From contig NZ_LS422991.1 of NCBI RefSeq assembly GCF_900411375.1, positions 62,001 through 126,000 on the forward strand: DNA of 64,000 nucleotides, given 5' to 3'. Origin of the DNA: Lentilactobacillus raoultii (GTDB lineage Bacteria > Bacillota > Bacilli > Lactobacillales > Lactobacillaceae). Position 1 is the first letter of the stretch. The number at the start of each line of letters is the position of its first letter. The position numbers were made by a program, and so were the translations under genes. A model generated the notes under the pieces. The model did no database searches and was not told the DNA's origin. It saw only the letters and a program-made list of their open reading frames with translations. Below, piece after piece: positions 1 through 8,408 of this stretch.

Positions 1-90
1 GGCTTTCACAAGCGCGCCAAGTTTTCGACCATCATTCAGTATATCATTGTCTAAGTTCAGACCAGCATGATTTTTCAGGAATTGTTTCAT
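1..90 (-). CDS. Unknown protein, N-terminal fragment (cut by window edge)
   Basis: An open frame starts with ATG at 90 and runs off the left edge; 30 codons are visible, beginning MKQFLKNHAGLNLDNDILND. An in-frame GTG lies directly before the ATG. The nearest Shine-Dalgarno-like GAGGA is about 25 nt upstream, overlapping the end of the pentapeptide-repeat gene, so the gene is probably the last visible member of the operon running leftward from the permease. I do not recognise the family from so short a piece. The start choice is uncertain. Confidence 0.5.
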   Translation of the reverse strand, partial: MKQFLKNHAGLNLDNDILNDGRKLGALVKA

Positions 91-119
91 CACGTTAGCC
101 GGCTTTGATCATTATTTCC

Positions 120-722
120 TCAATCATCTTTAACAACCACCCCCAGCAGCCCAATTAGTGACCTTGCCTGCCATGGGTTAATGATTAATCCCCTAATCAG
201 TTCAGGACTAACCGTGAGCGTTTCAAAACGAGATTGGGACAGGTCAATCCCTTTTAACTTGGTGTCCAGAAAATCGCTCTGATCAAGGTTACATTGAGAA
301 AATACCAGTCCTTTTTTGAGAGTCACAGCCTGAAAAGCGGTTTCCTGCAAATTCACCTGATTAAAATGAACCTTGACCATCGTTGACTCACTAAAATTCG
401 CGTATCGCAGATTGGTATCAGTGACCGACACATTTGTCAGTTTGGTGCCAACAGAAAAATCGGCCCCCATTAACTGGCTACCGATAAATTGACTGTTGGA
501 AAAATAGCTTTGGTGAAAGCTGGCGTTGAGAAATTGACACCCTTTAAACACCACAAAATTCCAATCACTTTGATCAAAATTGGTCTGTTCAAACTGACAG
601 TGATCAAACGTCACATCGCTAATTCGAATCGGCTGATTTGAAACCCGAAAGGTACAGTCCACGTAGTCATGATCGACTTCAACGTCATCTAATCCCAAAG
701 TCTGTTTTCGAATGGTTATCAT
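120..722 (-). CDS. Pentapeptide-repeat protein
   Basis: 200 aa. From about residue 30 to 170 the sequence follows the five-residue periodicity of pentapeptide repeats, with a central F or L and a preceding small/polar residue (for example CQFEQTNFDQSDW, SYFSNSQFIGSQLMGADF, NLRYANFSEST). This fold is a right-handed quadrilateral beta-helix; some family members (Qnr, MfpA) mimic DNA and protect gyrase, but most in Gram-positives have no known role. There are no membrane segments or signal peptide. Its ATG overlaps the stop of the permease gene by one base (TAATG), which suggests translational coupling. Family assignment is firm; function is open. Confidence 0.85.
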   Translation of the reverse strand: MITIRKQTLGLDDVEVDHDYVDCTFRVSNQPIRISDVTFDHCQFEQTNFDQSDWNFVVFKGCQFLNASFHQSYFSNSQFIGSQLMGADFSVGTKLTNVSVTDTNLRYANFSESTMVKVHFNQVNLQETAFQAVTLKKGLVFSQCNLDQSDFLDTKLKGIDLSQSRFETLTVSPELIRGLIINPWQARSLIGLLGVVVKDD

Positions 723-2096
723 TAGTTTGATTCCTCCCGATCATGACGAAAAAGTCGGTTTAAAACTAGGTAGAGAACAGCTGCGATGATCATCGAAAGA
801 AACGTTGCCCCAACTGACTTTGCCAACAATGGAATGGTTTTGATGAAGCCATACGAAACTACTGCAACAGCCCATGAACCAATGGCGAACCAATTGATGC
901 CACCAGTATACCAGTATTTCCCATCTCGAAGTGCAAAATGTTCAAATTCATAACGCCGATGCGAAATTAGATAAAAATCTGTTAAAAAAAATAGCAATTT
1001 CTGGTCCTAAGAACATCCCAATTCCGTCCAAAAAAGCGGTGAAGACATCTAAAAAGGTGGCATAAAAAATCGGAATGAAAGTGACAATGACCGCAACCAA
1101 GGTTACCACCACAATACTAACGGTCAACGATAACCGTTTAGTCATATTGGTCAGTGCGGAGCCGGCGGACATCAGATTGACTGCGTTGGCCGTCGTACTG
1201 GTAATAATAATCACCAACATGGCCAAGACACCCAGACCCAGTTTGCTGGCGATAGTGGATGGATCGGAATTGTTAGCATCAAAATGTGATAGGGTAATGG
1301 CCGTCGCAATGGTTGACACAACGCCAATCATCGCAAACCAGATCAGACCAAGATTAGCACCCCAAAATGGCGCATGAGTTGAACTACGCTTCTTTTTAGC
1401 AAATCTCGTAAAGTCACTAGCGGCCGTAACCCATGCCAAATTAAACGCTGCTAACACGTCGACCGCCTGCCCGGCACTCATTTTTAAATTGTGAGGTGGT
1501 CGCCAAGCAATAATCTGTGAAAAAGACACGTGTTGAAAAACGACCACGCATTCCCAGATCACTAAGACAAATACGAGAACGATCCCGACTCGTTCAATGA
1601 TTTGAACTGACCGTTCGCCCATTGAAATGCTTAACAAGTGAAGAATGCTCATCACGATGATGCCTGAAACCAGGCCTTTCAAACCACCGGGCTTACCGTA
1701 AACCGGCCAGCCCAAGACATCGTGGAGAATGTAGCTAATTGATGTGGCGGCAATAAAGGTGTTAACCGCCGCCCAACCAATGAATTGAATCACGTTAATC
1801 ACCGAGGGTAAGAAGCTACCCCTTAGGCCAAATGAAGCCCGAGTCAAGGCCATTGCCGGCAAGCCGGTCTGATAGCCCATATATCCGGAAAGTGCCAATA
1901 ATAAATAAGTAATAATGCCCACGATGATGAGCGAGGTGGAGGCCGTTGCAAATCCACAAGCTGCGATCACACCGCCAACGTACCAGGTGCCATTATTGGC
2001 ATTTGCCCCAACCCAGGTAGCAAACATATCCCAGTAAGATTGGTGCCGATTGGCTTTTGGAATCGCCACCACCCGGCCAAACGTTTTATTTTCCAT
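722..2096 (-). pseudogene. NCS1 (cytosine/purine-type) permease, frameshifted
   Basis: Two frames together make one roughly 457-aa NCS1 nucleobase:cation symporter. The first (ATG at 2096, stop at 948) gives 382 aa with about ten membrane segments and an NCS1-like N-terminus (DMFATWVGANANNGTWYVGG). It ends in an unrelated tail just after FLGPEIAIF. The second frame (722-997) continues with LTDFYLISHRRYEF and two more membrane helices. They join if one A is removed from the run of eight A at 984-991. The substrate could be cytosine, another pyrimidine/purine or a thiamin precursor; sequence alone does not say. SD GGAGG lies before ATG. Either a true pseudogene, a phase-variable or slippage-corrected gene, or a base-calling error. 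Confidence 0.8.
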
Positions 2097-2099
2097 TCC

Positions 2100-2258
2100 T
2101 CACAGTCCTCCAACTTCTCCATCAAAAAAGAATGCCCCAGCTCACGACGAGTCAAGGCATCCCTTACCAGATGTATATTCTGGAAGAACAATGTTCATTA
2201 ATGGCATTCCTTAACAGACTCACTGGGCTGTTTTTAAAGGAGTATAGTATTTTTCTGC
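2100..2258 (-). promoter_or_regulatory. Attenuator-like 5' leader of the permease operon
   Basis: The leader contains a strong intrinsic terminator close to the ribosome binding site: a stem of about 12 pairs read on the minus strand from 2160 to 2131 (GATGCC...GGCATTC, loop GTCGT), followed by six T at 2129-2124. An upstream GGAATGCC at 2210-2203 can pair with the GGCATTC arm and would then block the terminator, the usual arrangement of a transcription attenuator. I see neither a T-box motif nor the conserved cores of TPP or purine riboswitches, so the sensor is unidentified. Confidence 0.55.
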
Positions 2259-2263
2259 CCTTA

Positions 2264-2292
2264 ATTATACGGGAGCCGGTCCTAAAATGCAA
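2264..2292 (-). promoter_or_regulatory. Promoter of the NCS1 permease operon
   Basis: On the minus strand TTGCAT (2292-2287) and TATAAT (2269-2264) are separated by 17 bp. The predicted start leaves a leader of about 160 nt before the permease ATG. Confidence 0.65.
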
Positions 2293-2316
2293 TTTAAGAT
2301 CAGTTAAAGCCCCATC

Positions 2317-2345
2317 TTGACAAACCAACCCCTGACGATTAAACT
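2317..2345 (+). promoter_or_regulatory. Promoter of the T-box/YxjG-like methyltransferase unit
   Basis: TTGACA at 2317-2322, a 17-bp spacer and TAAACT at 2340-2345, directly upstream of the first T-box leader. Confidence 0.75.
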
Positions 2346-2372
2346 GCTTGATAAATGAATTAAAATGAAAAA

Positions 2373-2638
2373 GCAATGAGAAGATAAGTAGTGGCCCTAA
2401 TCATCTCCAGAAAGTTTGCGTTGCTGGAAGCAAACGATGAGTAACCATGAAAATGGTCTTTGAGCAAGATACCGTCGAGCTGAGGTAAGACGATATTGGG
2501 TAACGCCCATTAATGCGTCGAAGTTGTCATTAACTATTTTTAGTGATGACTTTTGGAGTTGATCGATGCGAGTCGATCAAAAATAAAGGTGGTACCACGG
2601 TAATGCGTCCTTGGAATTGAGATCCCAAGGCTTTTTTT
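2373..2638 (+). ncRNA. T-box leader (probably methionine-specific)
   Basis: The conserved T-box sequence GGTGGTACCACGG lies at 2588-2600 and is followed by an intrinsic terminator (CCTTGG...CCAAGG plus T run, 2609-2638). The distal stem I resembles the usual AGAAAGTTTGCGTTGCTGGAAGCAAAC arm (position 2409 onward). In the expected specifier position an ATG stands at 2447-2449, followed by AA as in the second T-box of this window. T-boxes bind a specific uncharged tRNA and prevent termination. The AUG (Met) assignment agrees with the downstream methyltransferase but rests on visual alignment only. Confidence 0.85.
2609..2638 (+). terminator. T-box terminator hairpin
   Basis: Stem CCTTGG/CCAAGG with loop, followed by seven T; mutually exclusive with pairing of the T-box antiterminator. 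Confidence 0.8.
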
Positions 2639-2676
2639 ATCTTCAAATGACACTAATTTTTAGGAGTGACCCATTT

Positions 2677-3792
2677 ATGACAATTGAAACTAAAATTAAG
2701 TATCCCAACCGGTTTGATATTGTTGGCAGTTTTTTAAGACCGGCCAAGTTAAAACAAGCTCGGGAAGATTTTCATGCTAATCGGATTAGCCAAGCCGAAC
2801 TTACCAAAGTTGAAAATCAAGAAATTGATCGCCTAGTGAAAAAAGAAGTTGAGCTTGGGCTAACCGACGTTACCTCAGGCGAATTCAGACGAAGCTGGTG
2901 GCATTTGGATTTTCTCGATGGATTGAAGGGCGCCCACTTTTTCACACCCGAGCATGGGTTCATTTTTCATGGTGAAGAAACCAGAAAGGGCGGCATCAAG
3001 ATTACTGATAAGCTCGCGTATAACCCTAACCATCCCTTCTTTGATGATTTCAACTATTTAAAGCAGATTGTTCCAGACGGCATCACCCCAAAGCAGACTA
3101 TCCCAAGTCCGTCAGTTCTCTTTCCAAATGAAGATGCTGAAATTTACGACGAGTATTATCATCATGATTTCAATGCTTTTCTAGCGGATGAAATTAAGGC
3201 TTATCAGGAAACAATCCAGCATTTTTACGACCTTGGCTGTCGCTATCTGCAATTGGATGACACCTCATGGGGCATGTGGGCTTCTTTCTCAAAAAACACG
3301 ATTAACCCAGAGTTAAAACCACTTTGTGAAGCAGCCGTTAAAGCAATCAACGCGATTGCAGATCATAAACCAGCTGATCTCACCTTAACCATGCACGTTT
3401 GCCGGGGAAATTACGACTCCCATTGGGCAGGTGCCGGCGCTTATGATCCAGTGGCCGACTACCTTGCACAATTGCACATTGATGGTTACTTCTTGGAATA
3501 CGATGACGAACGCTCCGGTGGCTTTGAACCATTGAAAAAGATCGCTGACAACGGCCGTCATCAGCGAATCGTTCTGGGTTTGGTCACAACTAAGAAGCCT
3601 GATTTGGAAGATCCTGACCTGCTGAAAAAACGAATCCAATTAGCCAGCCAGTACGTCCCACTTAATGATCTGTGTCTTTCGCCGCAATGCGGATTTGCTT
3701 CTACCGAGGAGGGTAATCACCTTACCGAAGCTGAACAGTGGCAGAAGTTAAAGTTGGTCATTGACACTGCAAAAGCCGTTTGGCCAAATTAA
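2677..3792 (+). CDS. MetE C-terminal-like (YxjG/YxjH) methyltransferase
   Basis: 371 aa from the ATG at 2677, preceded by AGGAG at 2662; upstream in-frame codons lie inside the T-box terminator and are not used. The protein is a single-domain relative of the C-terminal half of cobalamin-independent methionine synthase, like B. subtilis YxjG/YxjH. Zinc-ligand candidates are visible: His240 and Cys242 in TMHVCRGN, and Cys338 in QCGFAS. These enzymes are thought to methylate homocysteine with a methyl donor other than polyglutamyl methyl-THF, but the donor is not settled. Control by the preceding T-box fits a methionine-starvation response. Cytoplasmic. Family is clear, exact donor is inference. 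Confidence 0.9.
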   Translation: MTIETKIKYPNRFDIVGSFLRPAKLKQAREDFHANRISQAELTKVENQEIDRLVKKEVELGLTDVTSGEFRRSWWHLDFLDGLKGAHFFTPEHGFIFHGEETRKGGIKITDKLAYNPNHPFFDDFNYLKQIVPDGITPKQTIPSPSVLFPNEDAEIYDEYYHHDFNAFLADEIKAYQETIQHFYDLGCRYLQLDDTSWGMWASFSKNTINPELKPLCEAAVKAINAIADHKPADLTLTMHVCRGNYDSHWAGAGAYDPVADYLAQLHIDGYFLEYDDERSGGFEPLKKIADNGRHQRIVLGLVTTKKPDLEDPDLLKKRIQLASQYVPLNDLCLSPQCGFASTEEGNHLTEAEQWQKLKLVIDTAKAVWPN

Positions 3793-3829
3793 CTTTTGGT
3801 AGTCAGTCACACCATTTGTATCAAAACCA

Positions 3830-3858
3830 TTGACAATCATTAAAAGTACGTCTATTAT
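3830..3858 (+). promoter_or_regulatory. Promoter of the luxS leader
   Basis: Consensus TTGACA at 3830-3835, 17-bp spacer, TATTAT at 3853-3858, then the second T-box leader. Confidence 0.85.
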
Positions 3859-3884
3859 TATCATTAAATTTTAATGCTAATCCG

Positions 3885-4177
3885 AAAAGAAAAAAGCTCT
3901 GAAGAGAAGAGTAACTGATTTAACAAAGGTCAAAGAGAATCCGGTTGGTGAGAAAGGATCCCTGAGCAATCAGCGAATATGAACTCTGAATAGCACAACT
4001 AAGTTAACGCTTGGTTGTCGGCTGCAACCGTTACATTGCGGAGTTTCAAGAATGACAATTAGTCATTTTTGGTACTTTCAGAGGTATTACTTGTGAGAGT
4101 AATACGAATCAGGGTGGTACAGCGAGACATTCGCCCCTCCGTCAGATTAATCTGATGGATGGGACGGATGTCTTTTT
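3885..4177 (+). ncRNA. T-box leader upstream of luxS (probably methionine-specific)
   Basis: A distal stem I arm (AGAATCCGGTTGGTGAGAAAGGATCC region, 3935-3960), the T-box core AGGGTGGTACAGCG (4111-4124) and a terminator (4126-4177) are present. In the specifier position stands GAATATGAA, with ATG at 3979-3981. The core and terminator follow the familiar layout GGTGGTACnGCGn...TTCGCCCCT. AUG specificity is inferred by eye and agrees with the methionine cycle role of LuxS. Confidence 0.85.
4126..4177 (+). terminator. T-box terminator hairpin before luxS
   Basis: Arms GACATTCGCCCC and GGGACGGATGTC pair with one mismatch and one G-T; five T follow at 4172-4176. An inner stem CAGATTAATCTG lies in the loop. 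Confidence 0.8.
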
Positions 4178-4270
4178 ACTTGCTGAACCTCCGAAAAGAT
4201 TTTATTATGTAGCGGTGACTGTTAAAATAGTAGTTGTGCGCACAAAAAATTTAAGGAGATTTGATAGTTT

Positions 4271-4744
4271 ATGGCAAAAGTTGAAAGTTTTACATTAGAT
4301 CACACAAAGGTTAAAGCACCTTACGTTCGTCTCATCACTGAAGAAACTGGAAAAAAGGGCGACGTCATTTCTAATTATGACTTACGACTTGTTCAACCCA
4401 ACACCAACGCCATTCCAACAGCGGGGCTGCACACGATTGAACATCTCTTGGCCGGCTTATTGCGCGACCGTCTTGATGGCGTTATTGATTGCTCCCCATT
4501 TGGCTGCCGAACCGGATTTCATTTGATCACTTGGGGCGAGCACAGTACCACTGAAGTTGCCAAAGCTTTAAAGGGCTCACTTGAAGCCATCGCCAATGAC
4601 ATCGAATGGAAAGACGTCCAAGGTACCGACAAGTACAGTTGCGGTAATTACCGTGACCATTCCCTCTTCTCCGCTAAGGAATGGAGCAAGGAAATCTTGT
4701 CACAGGGGATTTCAGACCAGCCTTTTGAACGCCACGTCATCTAG
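4271..4744 (+). CDS. luxS: S-ribosylhomocysteine lyase LuxS
   Basis: 157 aa, the normal LuxS length. It cleaves S-ribosylhomocysteine to homocysteine and DPD, the precursor of AI-2, and returns homocysteine to MetE. The metal site HTIEH (His54, Glu57, His58) and the third ligand Cys124 in SCGNYRD are present, as is the catalytic [10 protein letters not shown] segment around Cys79. AAGGAG precedes the ATG by about 11 nt. Expression is controlled by a T-box leader, so here LuxS appears tied to methionine supply. A terminator follows at 4777, separating it from metE. Confident. Confidence 0.97.
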   Translation: MAKVESFTLDHTKVKAPYVRLITEETGKKGDVISNYDLRLVQPNTNAIPTAGLHTIEHLLAGLLRDRLDGVIDCSPFGCRTGFHLITWGEHSTTEVAKALKGSLEAIANDIEWKDVQGTDKYSCGNYRDHSLFSAKEWSKEILSQGISDQPFERHVI

Positions 4745-4776
4745 TTTCTGAAGTACCTTCATTTAACGACTTTTGA

Positions 4777-4819
4777 AGCGCCATCGTAATCTGAATCTTG
4801 GATTATGATGGCGCTTTTT
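4777..4819 (+). terminator. Intrinsic terminator after luxS
   Basis: Long perfect-looking inverted repeat AGCGCCATCGTAATC / GATTATGATGGCGCT followed by TTTTT. Confidence 0.9.
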
Positions 4820-4940
4820 CCTTTTCAGAGCATCGGTTTTGGATTAGCAATGATATCCCTAAAAATTAGTTTTAAAAATTGATTGTTGGGGATAGCAACA
4901 ATTGATTATCGGGTTTTTAATTATCGAGGAGGTTTCACTT

Positions 4941-7226
4941 ATGACAACAACCATTATCGGCTTTCCAAGAATCGGGCACCATCGAGAATTAAAATTTGCG
5001 ACTGAACACTACTGGAAGCATAAAATCAATCAGGAAGAATTACAGCAAACCGCTTATCAAATTCGAAAGAACCATTGGCTGGCTCAACGAGATGCCGGCA
5101 TTGATTTGATCCCGGTCGGTGACTTTTCGTTCTTTGACGGCGTTCTAGACACCGCTAATTTATTAAATATCGTGCCATCGCGCTACAAAGCACTTAATTT
5201 ATCCGAATTAGATGAATATTTTGCTCAAGCCCGAGGTTATCAAAAAGGCAGTGAAACGGTTAAGGCATTGCCGATGAAAAAATGGTTTAACACCAATTAC
5301 CACTACATCGTTCCTGAATTTTCAAAGGATACTGAGGTTAAGCTGGTTGGCAACAAACTTTTTAACGAAGTCAACGAAGCCCTTTCATTAGGCATTAACG
5401 CTAAGGCCGTGGTCACTGGACCTTACACGCTGCTCAAATTGAGCCGGTTCTTAGACGACACCAAACCACGCGACTACGTTGATGCGCTGATCACGGCTTA
5501 CCAGCAGGTAATTGCCCGCTTAAGTGAAAAAGGTGTGAAATGGCTTCAAATTGATGAACCGGCACTAAGCTTTGATGTCGACACTGCTGAAAAACGGCTC
5601 TTTGATGACCTTTATGATGGTATTTTAGCTCAGAAGCACTCAACCAAACTACTGCTGCAAAACTACTTCGGTGATATTCGTGATATTTACAACGATGTTG
5701 TCTCAAAAGGTTTTGACGGCATTGGCCTGGATTTTGTCGAAGGCACTTATAACAATCATCTGTTGGCTGAAAACGGCTTTCCGGATGATAAGGTGTTATT
5801 TGCCGGTGTCGTTAACGGTAAAAATATTTGGCGTAATCACTATGCTAAAACCATTCATTTCTTAAATCAGCTAAATACCAAAGCCGACGTTGTTCTAAGC
5901 AGTTCCGCTTCCCTGCTCCACGTACCTTATACAGCAGATGACGAAACCAAATTACCCTCAGACGTCAAGCAACACTTAGCCTTTGCACTTCAAAAATTAG
6001 CCGAAATTAAAGAACTTGACACTATCTACCATGACGAAGCTGATGGTCAAGCCGCTTTAGCAAAGAATGACGCGCTATTCCGTAATGTGAAGCATCCAGT
6101 TAACCCAGCCGTTCACGATCGCATTGCCAACTTAACCGATGCTGATTACACCCGGTTACCAGCTCGGGCAGAACGCGAAAAAATCCAGAAAAAAGAATTC
6201 AACCTGCCGCTACTGCCAACAACCACCATTGGCTCATTTCCTCAAACCAAGGATGTCCGCCAAAATCGCTCCAAACTGCGAAAAGGCGAAATTACCCGTG
6301 AGCAATACGACCAATTCAACGAAGACAAGATTGTCCGCATTCTCAGGAAACAAGAGGAAATCGGCTTAGATGTCCTGGTACACGGTGAGTACGAACGAAA
6401 TGACATGGTTGAATACTTTGGTGAAAAATTAGACGGCTTTGTCTTTACCCAAAATGGTTGGGTTCAATCGTACGGAACTCGGGGTGTCAAGCCGCCCATT
6501 ATCTGGGGAGACATCTCACGAACCGCACCGATCACCGTTAAAGCATCCGTTTTTGCCAAAAACCATACTGACAAATTGATTAAGGGGATGCTGACGGGGC
6601 CGGTCACCATCTTTAACTGGTCATTTCCACGTGAGGATGTCACACCAAAAGAGTCGGTCACCCAAATTGCCTTGGCACTCCAGGATGAGGTGCTAGACCT
6701 CGAAAAGCACGACATTAAAATTATTCAGATTGATGAACCGGCATTGCGTGAAAATCTACCATTAAGAAAATCCAATTGGTATTCAGAATATCTCGACTGG
6801 GCCGTTCCAGCATTCCGGTTGGTCCACAGTAAGGTTCAAGCCTCGACCCAAATCCACACTCACATGTGTTACAGTGAATTTGGTGACATTATTAAAGCAA
6901 TTGATAACCTGGATGCCGATGTCATTTCATTTGAAGCTTCCCGTGCCGACTTTACTCTGATTGACCAACTGGTTGCGGCTAACTTCCAAACTGAAGTTGG
7001 TCCCGGCGTTTACGATATTCATTCACCGAGAATCCCTTCGGAACAAGAAATTGAAGATCTAATCAAACAGTTGGTTCACAAATTGCCAATTGACAAGATC
7101 TGGATCAATCCGGATTGTGGTTTGAAGACGCGAACCGAAGAAGAATCTTTCAAGAGTCTGCAAAACATCGTTGACGCAACCAAGAAAGTAAGAAGTGAGA
7201 TTAATGAGCCTAACAGCGTTATTTAA
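4941..7226 (+). CDS. metE: Cobalamin-independent methionine synthase MetE
   Basis: 761 aa from the ATG at 4941 (SD GAGGAGG at 4926-4932); a longer frame from a TTG at 4902 lacks a better site. Transfers the methyl group of 5-methyl-THF-triglutamate to homocysteine. Two barrel domains are visible: the N-terminal one begins TTTIIGFPRIGHHRELK and the C-terminal one begins near residue 430 (TTTIGSFPQTKDVRQ). The zinc ligands His641, Cys643 (HTHMCYSEF) and Cys726 (NPDCGLKTR) fall at the same numbers as in E. coli MetE. metF overlaps its end, so both are probably one operon that supplies and uses methyl-THF. No T-box was seen in the 120-nt gap before it. Confidence 0.97.
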   Translation: MTTTIIGFPRIGHHRELKFATEHYWKHKINQEELQQTAYQIRKNHWLAQRDAGIDLIPVGDFSFFDGVLDTANLLNIVPSRYKALNLSELDEYFAQARGYQKGSETVKALPMKKWFNTNYHYIVPEFSKDTEVKLVGNKLFNEVNEALSLGINAKAVVTGPYTLLKLSRFLDDTKPRDYVDALITAYQQVIARLSEKGVKWLQIDEPALSFDVDTAEKRLFDDLYDGILAQKHSTKLLLQNYFGDIRDIYNDVVSKGFDGIGLDFVEGTYNNHLLAENGFPDDKVLFAGVVNGKNIWRNHYAKTIHFLNQLNTKADVVLSSSASLLHVPYTADDETKLPSDVKQHLAFALQKLAEIKELDTIYHDEADGQAALAKNDALFRNVKHPVNPAVHDRIANLTDADYTRLPARAEREKIQKKEFNLPLLPTTTIGSFPQTKDVRQNRSKLRKGEITREQYDQFNEDKIVRILRKQEEIGLDVLVHGEYERNDMVEYFGEKLDGFVFTQNGWVQSYGTRGVKPPIIWGDISRTAPITVKASVFAKNHTDKLIKGMLTGPVTIFNWSFPREDVTPKESVTQIALALQDEVLDLEKHDIKIIQIDEPALRENLPLRKSNWYSEYLDWAVPAFRLVHSKVQASTQIHTHMCYSEFGDIIKAIDNLDADVISFEASRADFTLIDQLVAANFQTEVGPGVYDIHSPRIPSEQEIEDLIKQLVHKLPIDKIWINPDCGLKTRTEEESFKSLQNIVDATKKVRSEINEPNSVI

Positions 7227-8106
7227 AGATAAAACCGTCTTCTCATTGGAAGTTTTCCCACCAAAAAAGAACTCGCCAAAGGAAGCCATTTTACCAACGC
7301 TTCAGCAACTGCAGTCAATTAGCCCGGATTTTATCTCCGTTACTCTGGGCGCTGGTGGGTCGGATCATTACACGGGAACCGTTTCAATTGCCGACTTAAT
7401 TCAAAATCAATTGAATATCCCAGCAGTGGCTCACGTTCCCGGGCTGTACCAGACTGAAACCCAGGTGCTGAACTTACTGGATCACCTTTCCGAAATCAAC
7501 GTTAAGAATATTTTGGCCCTTCGCGGGGATCGGATTCCGGGAAAAGAACCGGTTGGCGTTTTCAATCACGCCAATGAGCTGGTGGCATTTGTTCGCAAGA
7601 ATCGTCCCGACTTCAGCATTGCCAGTGCCTGTTATCCGGATTGTCACACTGAAGCAAGCGGCTTTGTTGACGACATTACCCATTTGAAAGCCAAGGTGGA
7701 CGCCGGTGCCGATCACTTGATCAGTCAACTCTTCTTTGATAATCAATCTTTCTATGATTTCAAAGAAAAAACTGAAATTGCCGGTATTAACGTCCCAATT
7801 GAAGCCGGCATTATGCCCTGCACCAATAAAAAGCAGATTGAGCGGATTACTCAAATCACCGGCGTGCCGCTGCCAAAGAAGTTCAGTGCCATTCTGGATC
7901 GTTATCAGGATAGTAAGCAAGCCATGAGGGACGCTGGCATCGCCTTTGCGGTCGATCAAATCATTGACTTAGTCTCCGAAGGTGTCGACGGTATTCACCT
8001 TTACACAATGAACCATGCCGACATCGCTGAACGCATTTGGGAAGCGACTAAATCGGTTTTTGAGGCTGCTAATCAAAAAAAGGCTGAAAAAGCGAGTAAT
8101 TATTAA
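7204..8106 (+). CDS. metF: 5,10-methylenetetrahydrofolate reductase MetF
   Basis: About 300 aa, a normal bacterial MTHFR length. Reduces methylene-THF to 5-methyl-THF, the donor for MetE. Recognisable segments are FSLEVFPPK at the N-terminus (catalytic Glu of the family), FISVTLGAGGS, NILALRGDR and DHLISQLFFD. The start is either ATG at 7204 or GTG at 7195; both lie inside the end of metE, and the AAGTGAG before the ATG can serve as ribosome binding site, so the genes are translationally coupled. A terminator follows at 8125. Confidence 0.95.
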   Translation: MSLTALFKDKTVFSLEVFPPKKNSPKEAILPTLQQLQSISPDFISVTLGAGGSDHYTGTVSIADLIQNQLNIPAVAHVPGLYQTETQVLNLLDHLSEINVKNILALRGDRIPGKEPVGVFNHANELVAFVRKNRPDFSIASACYPDCHTEASGFVDDITHLKAKVDAGADHLISQLFFDNQSFYDFKEKTEIAGINVPIEAGIMPCTNKKQIERITQITGVPLPKKFSAILDRYQDSKQAMRDAGIAFAVDQIIDLVSEGVDGIHLYTMNHADIAERIWEATKSVFEAANQKKAEKASNY

Positions 8107-8124
8107 TCAATAAGAAATAATACT

Positions 8125-8175
8125 AAAAGTCACGATTAAGTACGAAAAGTACTGAGATCGTGACTTTTATTTTTC
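8125..8175 (+). terminator. Terminator after metE-metF
   Basis: AAAAGTCACGAT / ATCGTGACTTTT inverted repeat with an inner stem GTAC, followed by ATTTTT. Confidence 0.9.
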
Positions 8176-8224
8176 TCGCAGCCGTCCTTTTATTAGGAGG
8201 CTGAGTTTAGTTAATTGGCCCTGT

Positions 8225-8335
8225 TTATTGACCATGCAACATTAGATGAGATTTCCTGACATAGCCGGTCACCATCACCGCCGTCAACGCTGCGGTCACC
8301 CAGCCAAACGTATAGTACAGATGCTTTTTTGACAT
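8225..8335 (-). CDS. Small single-pass membrane peptide (36 aa)
   Basis: ATG at 8335 to TAA at 8225 gives MSKKHLYYTFGWVTAALTAV followed by MVTGYVRKSHLMLHGQ. A good ribosome binding site (AAGAAAGGGAA) lies about 5 nt before the ATG. The layout is a short basic N-terminus, one hydrophobic stretch (about residues 10-25) and a basic tail, typical of small membrane proteins. It stands alone in an otherwise gene-free gap between metF and a CPBP protease. I do not recognise a family; it has no cysteine or leader-peptidase site that would mark it as lipoprotein or bacteriocin. Confidence 0.5.
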   Translation of the reverse strand: MSKKHLYYTFGWVTAALTAVMVTGYVRKSHLMLHGQ

Positions 8336-8408
8336 TTAAAGTTCCCTTTCTTACTTCATTAAATGACTTATTAATCCTGGATACTTGAGACGAAAATAAA
8401 TTGGAGGA

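Noticed and set aside
1075-1377. 100-codon plus-strand open frame inside the permease gene
   Set aside because: It is antisense to well conserved membrane-protein sequence, lacks a ribosome binding site and has no recognisable homology; a shadow frame.
7474-7959. 161-codon minus-strand open frame opposite metF
   Set aside because: Antisense shadow of a clear metF; no start signals and unlike any known protein.
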